Assembly: GCA_032718475.1 (NCBI GenBank)
Contig: JAUCBJ010005947.1
Span: forward strand, 1-36,274
DNA from: Nemertoderma westbladi
Taxonomy: Eukaryota; Xenacoelomorpha; Nemertodermatida; Nemertodermatidae
DNA length: 36,274 nucleotides
Reading direction: 5' to 3'
In this document: in pieces, positions 12,301 to 24,300 of the stretch
How positions within the stretch are numbered: position 1 is the first letter of the stretch
Layout of the letters: each line of letters begins with the position of its first letter
Notes under the pieces: generated by a model
What the model was told of the DNA's origin: nothing
The model's database searches: none
Seen by the model: only the letters and a program-made list of their open reading frames with translations
Translations under genes and position numbers: made by a program

Positions 12301-15300
12301 CCGGCTCGGTCCCCGAACCAAACGCGGGAAGCACACAGCACTGAGTCCGGCTCGGTCCCCGAACCAAACGCGGGAAGCACACAGCACTGAGTCCGGCTCG
12401 GTCCCCGAACCAAACGCGGGAAGCACACAGCACTGAGTCCGGCTCGGTCCCCGAACCAAACGCGGGAAGCACACAGCACTGAGTCCGGCTCGGTCCCCGA
12501 ACCAAACGCGGGAAGCACACAGCACTGAGTCCGGCTCGGCCCTCGAACCAAACGCGGGAAGCACACAGCACTGAGTCCGGCTCGGTCCCCGAACCAAACG
12601 CGGGAAGCACACAGCACTGAGTCCGGCTCGGTCCCCGAACCAAACGCGGGAAGCACACAGCACTGAGTCCGGGCTCGGTCCTCGAACCAAACGCGGGAAG
12701 CACACAGCACTGAGTCCGGCTCGGTCTTCGAACCAAACGCGGGAAGCACACAGCACTGAGTCCGGGCTCGGTCCTCGAACCAAACGCGGGAAGCACACAG
12801 CACTGAGTCCGGCTCGGCCCTCGAACCGAACGCGGGAAGCACACAGTACTGAGTCCGGGCTCGGTCCTCGAACCAAACGCGGAAAGCACACAGCACTGAG
12901 TCCGACTCGGCCCTCGAACCAAACGCGAGAAGCACACAGCACTGAGTCCGGCTCGGTCCTCGAACCAAACGCGGGAAGCACACAGCACTGAGTCCGGCTC
13001 GGTCTTCGAACCAAACGCGGGAAGCACACAGCACTGAGTCCGGGCTCGGTCCTCGAACCAAACGCGGGAAGCACACAGCACTGAGTCCGGCTCGGTCCTC
13101 GAACCAAACGCGGGAAGCACACAGCACTGAGTCCGGCTCGGCCCTCGAACCGAACGCGGGAAGCACACAGTACTGAGTCCGGCTCGGTCCTCGAACCAAA
13201 CGCGGGAAGCACACAGCACTGAGTCCGGCTCGGTCCTCGAACCAAACGCGGGAAGCACACAGCACTGAGTCCGACTCGGCCCTCGAACCAAACGCAAGAA
13301 GCACACAGCACTGAGTCCGGCTCGGTCCTCGAACCAAACGCGGGAAGCACACAGCACTGAGTCCGGCTCGGCCCTCGAACCAAACGCGGGAAGCACACAG
13401 CACTGAGTCCGGCTCGGCCCTCGAACCGAACGCGAGAAGCACACAGCACTGAGTCCGGCTCGGTCCTCGAACCAAACGCGGGAAGCACACAGCACTGAGT
13501 CCGGCTCGGCCCTCGAACCAAACTCTGGAAGCACACAGCACTGAGTCCGGCTCGGCCCTCGAACCAAACGCGGGAAGCACACAGCACGAGTCCGGGCTCG
13601 GTCCTCGAACCAAACGCGGGAAGCACACAGCACTGAGTCCGGCTCGGTCCTCGAACCAAACGCGGGAAGCACACAGCACTGAGTCCGACTCGGCCCTCGA
13701 ACCAAACGCGAGAAGCACACAGCACTGAGTCCGGCTCGGTCCTCGAACCAAACGCGGGAAGCACACAGCACTGAGTCCGGCTCGGCCCTCGAACCAAACG
13801 CGGGAAGCACACAGCACTGAGTCCGGGCTCGGTCCTCGAACCAAACGCGGGAAGCACACAGCACTGAGTCCGGCTCGGTCCTCGAACCAAACGCGGGAAG
13901 CACACAGCACTGAGTCCGACTCGGCCCACGAACCAAACGCGAGAAGCACACAGCACTGAGTCCGGCTCGGTCTTCGAACCAAACGCGGGAAGCACACAGC
14001 ACTGAGTCCGGCTCGGTCCTCGAACCAAACGCGGGAAGCACACAGCACTGAGTCCGGCTCGGTCCTCGAACCAAACTCTGGAAGCACACAGCACTGAGTC
14101 CGGCTCGGCCCTCGAACCAAACGCGGGAAGCACACAGCACTGAGTCCGACTCGGCCCTCGAACCAAACGCGAGAAGCACACAGCACTGAGTCCGGCTCGG
14201 TCCTCGAACCAAACGCGGGAAGCACACAGCACTGAGTCCGGCTCGGTCCTCGAACCAAACGCGGGAAGCACACAGCACTGAGTCCGGCTCGGCCCTCGAA
14301 CCAAACGCGGGAAGCACACAGCACTGAGTCCGACTCGGCCCTCGAACCAAACGCGAGAAGCACACAGCACTGAGTCCGGCTCGGTCCTCGAACCAAACGC
14401 GGGAAGCACACAGCACTGAGTCCGGCTCGGCCCTCGAACCAAACGCGAGAAGCACACAGCACTGAGTCCGGCTCGGTCCTCGAACCAAACGCGGGAAGCA
14501 CACAGCACTGAGTCCGGCTCGGCCCTCGAACCAAACGCGGGAAGCACACAGCACTGAGTCCGGCTCGGTCTTCGAACCAAACGCGGGAAGCACACAGCAC
14601 TGAGTCCGGGCTCGGTCCTCGAACCAAACGCGGGAAGCACACAGCACTGAGTCCGGCTCGGCCCCCGAACCGAACGCGGGAAGCACACAGTACTGAGTCC
14701 GGGCTCGGTCCTCGAACCAAACGCGGGAAGCACACAGCACTGAGTCCGACTCGGCCCTCGAACCAAACGCGAGAAGCACACAGCACTGAGTCCGGCTCGG
14801 TCCTCGAACCAAACGCGGGATGCACACAGCACTGAGTCCGGCTCGGCCCTCGAACCAAACGCGGGAAGCACACAGCACTGAGTCCGGCTCGGCCCTCGAA
14901 CCGAACGCGGGAAGCACACAGCACTGAGTCCGGCTCGGTCCTCGAACCAAACGCGGGAAGCACACAGCACTGAGTCCGGCTCGGCCCTCGAACCAAACGC
15001 GGGAAGCACACAGCACTGAGTCCGACTCGGCCCTCGAACCAAACGCGAGAAGCACACAGCACTGAGTCCGGCTCGGTCCTCGAACCAAACTCTGGAAGCA
15101 CACAGCACTGAGTCCGGCTCGGCCCTCGAACCAAACTCTGGAAGCACACAGCACTGAGTCCGGCTCGGTCCTCGAACCAAACTCTGGAAGCACACAGCAC
15201 TGAGTCCGGCTCGGTCTTCGAACCAAACGCGGGAAGCACACAGCACTGAGTCCGGCTCGGCCCTCGAACCAAACGCGGGAAGCACACAGCACTGAGTCCG

Positions 15301-18300
15301 GGCTCGGTCCTCGAACCAAACGCGGGAAGCACACAGCACTGAGTCCGGCTCGGTCCTCGAACCAAACGCGGGAAGCACACAGCACTGAGTCCGGCACGGT
15401 CCTCGAACCAAACGCGGGAAGCACACAGCACTGAGTCCGACTCGGCCCTCGAACCAAACGCGGGAAGCACACAGCACTGAGTCCGGGCTCGGTCCTCGAA
15501 CCAAACGCGGGAAGCACACAGCACTGAGTCCGGCTCGGTCCTCGAACCAAACGCGAGAAGCACACAGCACTGAGTCCGGCACGGTCCTCGAAGACAAACA
15601 CCCACTCGCAATTCCGGAATAGTTTCTGGAATCCATCTTTATTCATTAACAAATTTCTGCAACGTAGATTTAGGAATAAGTACCCGGTTCCAGTAGCGGA
15701 CACAATAGGGGAGAAACCTAAACTCAACATCGGAGATCTCAAGGAAACACGTAGACAGGGTATATATAATCACTGCAGTGAAGGGCCAATATCCTTTTGA
15801 CACTTCATTTTGACGGAATTCCAGATTCCGAATGCCAAAAACCAAGAAAACGCCGATAATATAAAATTGTTTCGGTACTTGTTCGCCATGTCGATCACAA
15901 TATAAGAATATATGCCCATAGTAGACTTAATGAACACACTTCCTCAAAGACACTCATTTCAGACACAGGGAAACGCTCTGACCCTTCTGATAACTATGAA
16001 GCATACAATTATTTTTCAAACTTTGAAGATTCTACTAAAAATCTAGAGGCTTACAACTACTACTTTAATCTTGAAAACTTAAATACTAGTAGACCTAAAA
16101 GATCAAATGAACATACCTGTAATAAAGCTAATCAGTATTATATGAATCATGAAGATCCTGTTCAAAATCTATAATCTTACAACCACTCGACACCCCTGAA
16201 CAATAATTATTTGTTACTTTACACCTGTACTTGGTTGACACATTTTGGTGAACTTCTTGAAATGTTCAGGCATAATTTACAACTACAGTTTTCTATCAAC
16301 TTCTTGATTGTGACATCAAGCCCACAAAGGTGAATAATCCCAATATCAACGAAATGGTTCAACTCTAACATAATGAAGGAAATGGAATCTCTTATGCCCA
16401 AGCAAATGGTCTTTTACCACAGCTCAATGTCGTGAAGATGGTCAATTAGATTAAGGCTTATTTTTAGACAGTTTTTGTAGCTATACCAAGGCGCAGTATT
16501 CAAAAACATAATACGACTGAAGTAAGAAGTAAGAAATACAGTCACCGGTGGTAGTTGATTTACGAAATTTAATTTACATTGGTTAGAGGAATTTACTCAA
16601 TAAAATCACCAAAATATGTAAACCAGGTTTTTTTTAAATAAAATTTTTGAATAAACATTTTTTTTACTAACTATTATAAATTTACAAGCCAGAAAAAACA
16701 CTAGCAACCTACTGTACAATTACTCCTATTTAATCAATAGGGCCTACTAGATACTATTTCCACTTCAGAAACTACCAATAAAATCTTTTTTAAAAATATT
16801 TATTGGTCATGGTCAGGGATGTTGACATGGCGAACTAGTAGCAACTGCATCTTGAGCCAAAAGCAAAATACATTTTCTTGGGCCGTTCGGCCAGGTATTG
16901 CGCACAAGGTCTGACGAATTATTTCCTGTGCGTCCCCCCAGAACTTTACACCCCAGAGGAAACCCAGTACTCATTTTCATTTAGCTACCAGTTAGGGATG
17001 AGAGGCAGAGATTAGAGATTTCAAAGCATTCGTGCCGAAACGAAAAATGCCTTGGGCCCCATGCTGGGGTTGAACCCACGACCTCCGAGAGGTGGGAATT
17101 CATTGTAACCACCACCACTACACCAAGGTGGAGCAGTCTCATATAAAATATTAACTAAAAATAATTCAATTGTTCACGAATATCAACCATAGAATTATTT
17201 AATATTTGAGTCAATTAAAATATCAAAATAATTAATTTATTGTTGTTTTTATCCACGCTTACCGGTTTATATGCCGGTAATACGAGCCAATGGGAAGCTT
17301 TGAAACACCCAGACTGGGAAGTTCCTTGCAGAATATTTTTCACGTTGGTTGCCAGGTTGTTGTCGCTAAGGGTCGACGTTGTTCGGTTATCAAACCAGTT
17401 CTCGAGGTTGAAGAAACTAACTTGAAGGGTCGACCAGATATATTTGCGCTGCATATTAATTAAACGAAAATATAAGGGAATCGGAACTTAATTACATACA
17501 CAGCTGATTGAACTATAAATATTACATTCAGAAATAATATCTTATATTGCACAACATTGCCATAATCATAGAAATACTCACAAAGCTCCAATTTCTCTTT
17601 CCTCATTTCAGCGCCCAACAGAAATGCGGACATTTTAGTGGATAGCATTTTGATGAAGACAAAAATAAGAGTTTATTATGTTGGTAGCGGTATTACAGAA
17701 CATATTGGAATTCACAGCTTAGGGGTGTATATTTAAAAAAATATAAACAAAAATAAAATTTGAGTATGTTAAACAATCAGGTTATCCTTTTTCAAATATT
17801 ACTGTATATAAGTTTTAATATGTTTGGATGGTATTTTTCGTCCCCGTATTTCCCACAACCCCATTATTAACGTTGTTTATAATAATAACACGTTGCGGGG
17901 CCCACACAAAGTCCGTAAACATTATCATACAAGTTTTTAGTGCGGTAATGTCTCGTGTAAACGGTTTGAAATGTTTATCTTAATTAGCGAGGCCCCCTCT
18001 GAATTAAAGGGTATGACATCTTCAAAATGTTTTATCTTAAAATGTTGAATAATAAATTCAACAAATTTGTTCGAAAATATATTTTAAAGAAAATGTTTAA
18101 ATGAACAAATTGTTACTAATCACTGACGTTTAAACATTTGGGCTAGACGGATGGACTGACTGGACAGACAGACAGACAGACGGGCAATCGCGATTTTTCC
18201 CATGCTAAACGGTACCGGTCTGCCAAACTTACCTTCCCAGTGTCCAATTGATGCTGAAACGTGTCTTTCAGTTGCTAAAAAAACAATTTAGTAATTTACA

Positions 18301-21300
18301 AAATTGTTATTATATTCTGTAAAAAAATAAGTTTGATGTTGTAGAGTGTTCTTTCATGTAAAAATAGGCGGAAAAATTCCCCGGAAACTGAGTACATGTA
18401 ACGAACAACAGGTTGTGTTGTTCCATCATTCGGACTGACAAGAGATTGGCAATAGATTAAATTCCCACAACTGAATTCAACAATATAATATATATTATAT
18501 TATATATATATATATTATATACAGTATTACTATTATATATACTGTAATATAATTCAACAATCAGTTAAATACAAAATACGCATTATTAACGCAGCCACTG
18601 GGTTGTGCGTTCTAGAAACGGATTACCTGCATATTGAGGTAGGGGTGAGTCATCACGTTTCCTGTTTGGTCCAATAGAAACATATATCCTGTTGGACCTA
18701 AACGGAAGTGATCGGATCGCTGTAGGAAATTCGGTTCGAGAGCGATATCCATGGCGACGACGCCTACCAGTCTGGGAAGGTACTTTAACTCTGTATTGTC
18801 TGCTGTGGGTATGGGATTCCGTCCCGTGTAGGCAGCCTTGGATATAGTTGTAAGCAAGCCAAGGCCCTGGAATAAACAGATAACGTACAGTAATAACTAT
18901 TTATTCCAAAATTATAACATTACTCAACGCCTTTAGTATTAACAGCGAGTTGTTATTTAGCACTTTACAATTTTAGAGGACATTACAGCATTGTATTAGC
19001 CTGTACATTTAGTATTGTATTTGGTGTTCGTAGTTAAGTAATGTCCACTAAGGGGACATTACTTAACGCCGTCATGGTTTACTAGTAAACAATAGGTGGC
19101 AATTTGCCTGACAGCCAGATAGGCCAAATGCATTACCTACCGGTAGCTATTAATAACCAGTAGCTATAAACTATTAATATGGCTCCAAACGCCACCATAA
19201 ATATAAGCGAACTTATTTATAACATAATTGATGTGATTTTTACATTTATTTATACAGCAACTAATATAATTTGTGCAGTTTCTATCACTTATAATGTATA
19301 TGTACAATCATTTCTTAATGTTAAAATTTTGGAATAAAACTACATACATAATTGTTGCAAAGGACTTTACAGTGTTCTAATCCTCGTGGCTTTATTTTCA
19401 CTCACTCACTACGATCGTTCGTGTAAAAAAAGCACTCGGATAATCACACTGTAAAGTGTTACTTTACACACAAGTATGTAAATAGTTATTACACATGAAA
19501 TTGTATGTAATGTGTGTAAAGTATACAGTGTGCAAATAAGATTGGTATTTTACACGAACGGGCTGATAGAGTGATTGAGAACCATGTATGTAGCTTTATT
19601 AAACACATGGTAACATTGCGAAACGTTTGTACCCGAATGAAATTTTGTTGTAAAATAAGTGTGCAATCTTTATATAAAAATAAATATAACTAAGTTTATT
19701 GTTTTATAGAAAAGGATATAAATATAAAAAAAGTTTAATCAAAATCTTATTATCACTCACCTGGACATCAATATAAATTCCTGAAAAGTGAAACTGAATT
19801 GGAGCCTCGGAAAGAGCGAATCGCCGACTCATAACCTAAGGAAAATTACAAAACAAATAACCAAATGAAAAGTAACACAACACACCACACCACAACACAA
19901 CACCCCCGACCCGACCCAACCCAATCCAACCCAAACCAACCCAACCCAACCCAACCCAACCCAACCCAACCCAACCCAACCCAACCAAACCCAACTGTAG
20001 TATTGGCCAACAATATGCAATCATGTATAAATATTCTGCTAGTCCCGTCCAGATACCAAGACCATAAGACAGTACTCGGTCATAGCCTATTATATATACT
20101 ACACTACTTCCTTTCAATAAGGATAAAATAAGAGTATTAGTCTCAAGCGACAATGAATATAGACAAACCAAACTACATTTCTAAAAGTCTGTTAAACAGT
20201 CTAAGATGTCTGAATATTAAGAGTGTATTATCCTTCTGATTCAATCTTTGTATCCATAATACTGCGGTGGGGCTCGTCGACGAGTGGGGTACACCCTCTT
20301 GAGGGGCATATCTGGAGGATCATCGTTAATGTCATCAAGACTTTCATTCCGTACAGCTATGTCAATATTACCATTTCCATGTTGGCTAGCAGCCTCTGCG
20401 GTGGAATTTGGCGGTTGTTGTGGACCAGAGCTTGTTGAGTGAGGAGAAATAAGTTGACGTGATGGTCGCTGGAAACTGTTCTCATGTTGAGTATCAACAG
20501 GCTTCAGAGCTCGGCGGTTACGTGTTATAATCCTATTATTAGGTCCATTGATCATTATCTTATCTCCCCGTATTTCTTGGACCCTGTGGCCATTGTAGGA
20601 ATATCCTGGAGCATCATAGTTCTTGACCATCACAGGCTGGTTTACTTCAAGTGGCTCCAAAGTCTTGACCATGTGTCACTGATTGTAGTCTTCCAATATC
20701 TTTGCACGACTTTCAATATAATGGTTGGTTGGGACTACTGGTGGAGGATGGGAAAGTTTTGGGAGACAGCCCTGCATATTTGAAGCAAGATGGCGATAAA
20801 GGACAGTGTAAGGTTGTTCTCCAGTAACTCTGTGGCGGCTGTTTCGAAGTGTGAAAAGAACGGCTGACAGTCTAGATGTAAATGAACCGCTGGAAGATGG
20901 TGTAGCACGCATCATCTTTTTGATCACCCGGTGCGGACGTTCGATCATTCCGTTAGACTGAGGATATCGTGCTGAGACTGAGATAAGCTTACAGTTTAGT
21001 TTATTAAGATAATTAATAATCTCCTGAGAACGAAACTCTTTAGCATTATCAGAGACTAGGCCCCTGGGCAGTCCAAAGCGAGCGAAAATAACATTTAGCT
21101 GTTGGATAATATAAGAAGATACTGACGATGATGATGGCAGTGGTATAGCTTCTATGTATCTTGAGCCATAATCAATAAGGGTAAGACATTTGTTGTGTTC
21201 GATCTCTGCACAATCAATAGCAATGCGTTCCCAAGGTTGGAAAATTTCGGACTGGATCATTGGCTGAGTGACAGGCAAATCCGCAGCTAGTTTACATGTA

Positions 21301-24300
21301 TGACAGTTTTCTACGAACAGTTTAGCAGCTCGAGTAATCCCAGGCCACCACACATTCATATTTAGCACATCAGTCGTCTTTGTTATGCCTGGATGACCTT
21401 CATGTGCTAACTGAAGCGTCTCTGATCTTAGTGAAAGAGGAATCACAATACGTGTATCACGAAGGAGAATTGGTAACCCACACACATAGTCAATACATAG
21501 TTCATTTCTAATAGTATGGTACGTACTGTCAATTCTGGAAAGAGAATTCCAATTCCCGTCTGATACACTATTAATTATCTTAGATATCTCTGGGCATATT
21601 TGTGTTTCCTGTGCAATCTTGGTGGTAACCACAAACTTAGATTCCAATATAATGTTCACGAATATGTCAGAATGTGATTCAGAAGCAGAGGATGAGAATG
21701 CTGGGTGAGGCGCCCGTGAGAGAGTATCAGAAACAACATTATATTTCCCAGGAATAATTTCTAGAGTGAATGAGTATGGTTGGAGTGCGATTAGAAACCT
21801 TATGACACGGGCAGGACACTGATCCAGTGGTTTATTAAATATGGCTTTAAGGGGCTTATGGTCGTTGTAGACAGTAAACTGAAGACCAATCAAATATTGC
21901 CGGAATTTATGAGCTCCAAATGTTATAGACAACATTTCACGTTCGATTTGTGGGTAACGACTTTCAGCTGGGGTCAGGGCTCGGCTCGCATAAGCAACGG
22001 GTCTCATAATATTGTCTTTATCCTTCTGGAGCAATGTGGCCCCTAATCCTATTGGGGATGCATCACACTGTAGATAAGTATGATGGCTAGTGTTGTAGAG
22101 TTTGAGGACTGGGGCAGTGCTAAGGATCTCTTTGAGTTCATCAAAGGCATCTTGGCATACAGTGGACCAATGAAATAGAATAGATAATTTAACCAGTTGT
22201 CTTATAGGGTATGTTATGTCACTGAAATTAGGAATAAATTTTGCAAGATAGGTTGCCATGCCTAGAAATCTACGACAATCAGCTGCAGAAGTTGGTATTG
22301 GTAGGTTTCTAATAGCGGAAACTTTCTCGGGGTCTGGAGAGATACCACTCCCTGTTAATAAGTGACCAAGATAGGTAATTTCAGTCTTCCGAAACTCGCA
22401 TTTTGGAGGTTGTAACTCAATCTGGGAATCAGCACACCGTTTCAAAACTTTAGCTAAGCGCTCAACATGTTCAGTAAGGGTTTTACCATGGACTAGGACA
22501 TCATCCTCCAATACAATAGTACCTGGGATATCCTGCAAGGTTTCTGACATGATTTCATGGTAAATTTCAGGTGCGGACGTTACTCCATAGGGAAGTCGGA
22601 CATAACGATAAGTCCCATTAGGGAGTACGAAGGTTGTTAAGCGACTAGAAAACTCATCTAGACGTAACTGATGGAACCCGGCATCAAGTTTGGAAAAATA
22701 CAGACTACCCTCTACTTTAGCAAATAACTCTTCGGGGGTAGGAATTAATACTCTTTTCCGAAGAACAGCTTTGTTAAGCAATCTTAAGTCAAGGCAAAGG
22801 CGCATTTTCCCATTCTTTCGCCTTCCTACCACTATAGGACTAACCCACTCTGCCGGAGGATCCGTTGTTGGAACTTTGATCACACTACCCTCAGCAATGA
22901 GGTTGGCGATTTCTTGCTCTAGTTCTGGAATGAGACCAAAGGGAACTCGACGTGGGGCTTGTTGAACAGGTACTGCATCCGGTTTTAGAGTAATATGGGC
23001 CTCAGGCACCCTCATTGCAGACAATTCCGTTACGCAAGGGGATGGAGAAACTTGAACTGTATTTACCAAAGCTTCATTGTTAAATTTCCGTTGTAAAAGT
23101 TTCAGTTTAGTTATTGCATCTCTACCAAGTAGTGCCATTGTAGCTCCTTCAACGACATAAACATCCAGGGTAACATAACGGGTCCCGTAGGATAATGTAA
23201 CCTTAGCACTACCAAGCAAAGGGAGAAACGTTTTGCCCATGTAACCACGTAGCTTTTTATCAGTATCGGGTTTAACAATGTTTAGGTCGACATTCTGGCT
23301 TGGAAGAATGGTATGTTTGGTACCACTATCAACCAAGAAAATTACATTAACTGAGTAACTAGGGCTTGCGACATTAATGAGAATATGCCAAGGTGTAGGG
23401 AGAACTGGGCAAATCCCTTCTTCGCAGACATTTAGATGAACAACATCACATTCCTCATTGTTCATGGTGCTATTAACTTCTTCAATAGTAAGTTATTAAC
23501 TGCATTGTCTATTTCGTCTGTAAGATCTATTTGTTCGAATTTATTGAAACACACTTCCTCTCCATAGCTGTCATACTCATATTCTCCATCCGCATAATCC
23601 ATGACATTGTGTACATTACTGTGTGGCTGGACCCGAGCAGTTGGGAAAGATCGGTTAGGCCCAGCACTACTGCCACCAAAGCTGGGTTTCGGGTGGGACC
23701 TGCGTAGAAACGGTTTTGATTCTTTCTTGCAAAGAATAGAGTTTCCGGTATGGTGTAGTTCGCCACATCGTTTACAGTGTTGTCCATAAGCAGGACAGGC
23801 TCCCTTTTTATGACTCTGGCAACAAAACCGACAATTTCGAATATAAATAGTTGTTGTTGTAGAACGGGGTGGTGCTTGTCTTATCTGCCCAGAAATAGGG
23901 CGGTACGGATATTGGGACTGTCGGCTTTGGACAGCCAACACATCTGAAGCGGTATTATTTGGGCTGCTGAATCCAGAAAGCTCTTTGTGGCTTGAAACGG
24001 CAGCCTCATATGCTGAAGCCGCATTACGAATTAGTTGAAGTGTAGCGTCGGAAGGTTGTTCCAGTAACTGGCGACGGAGTTCATCACCTTTAATACCAGA
24101 AATGAATGTATCTCGAAGGCGTGTCTCTGGGGTTTCGCTTGCAAGGTCACAATGACTAGCCAGTTGGCTTAAACTTGTGAAAAATTCCGGGATTGTTTCA
24201 CCAGGTTGTTGACGCCTGTTTAGGAATCGATGTCTCATTACAAGGAGATTACGCCAGGGTGCAAAGTATCTTTCAAAATCCTCGAGGAGGTTATCCAGAT

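Noticed and set aside
4802-15592. CRISPR-like repeat array
   Set aside because: Repeats are directly abutting with no unique spacers, in animal DNA with no cas genes. It is a minisatellite.
5404-15742. Three minus-strand open frames of about 3,400 codons
   Set aside because: All three frames are open over the same 46-bp repeat and give the same peptides shifted in frame. The unit has no stop and 46 is 1 mod 3, so the openness is automatic. No start context, domain or codon bias supports a gene.
15919-16440. Plus-strand coding-like stretch, considered as a retrotransposon relic
   Set aside because: The Asn/Tyr-rich frame and an EMESL string were not enough to assign a family, and stops interrupt it.
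3461-17136. Functional tRNA genes at the B-box sites near 3470 and 17070
   Set aside because: Acceptor stems and arms do not pair fully and extra body sequence follows, so these are SINE-type sequences.
17460-17648. Candidate extra exon (MLSTKMSAFLLGAEMRKEKL...)
   Set aside because: There is a GTGAGT donor but no adequate acceptor, and it would leave phase 1 while the next exon accepts only phase 0.
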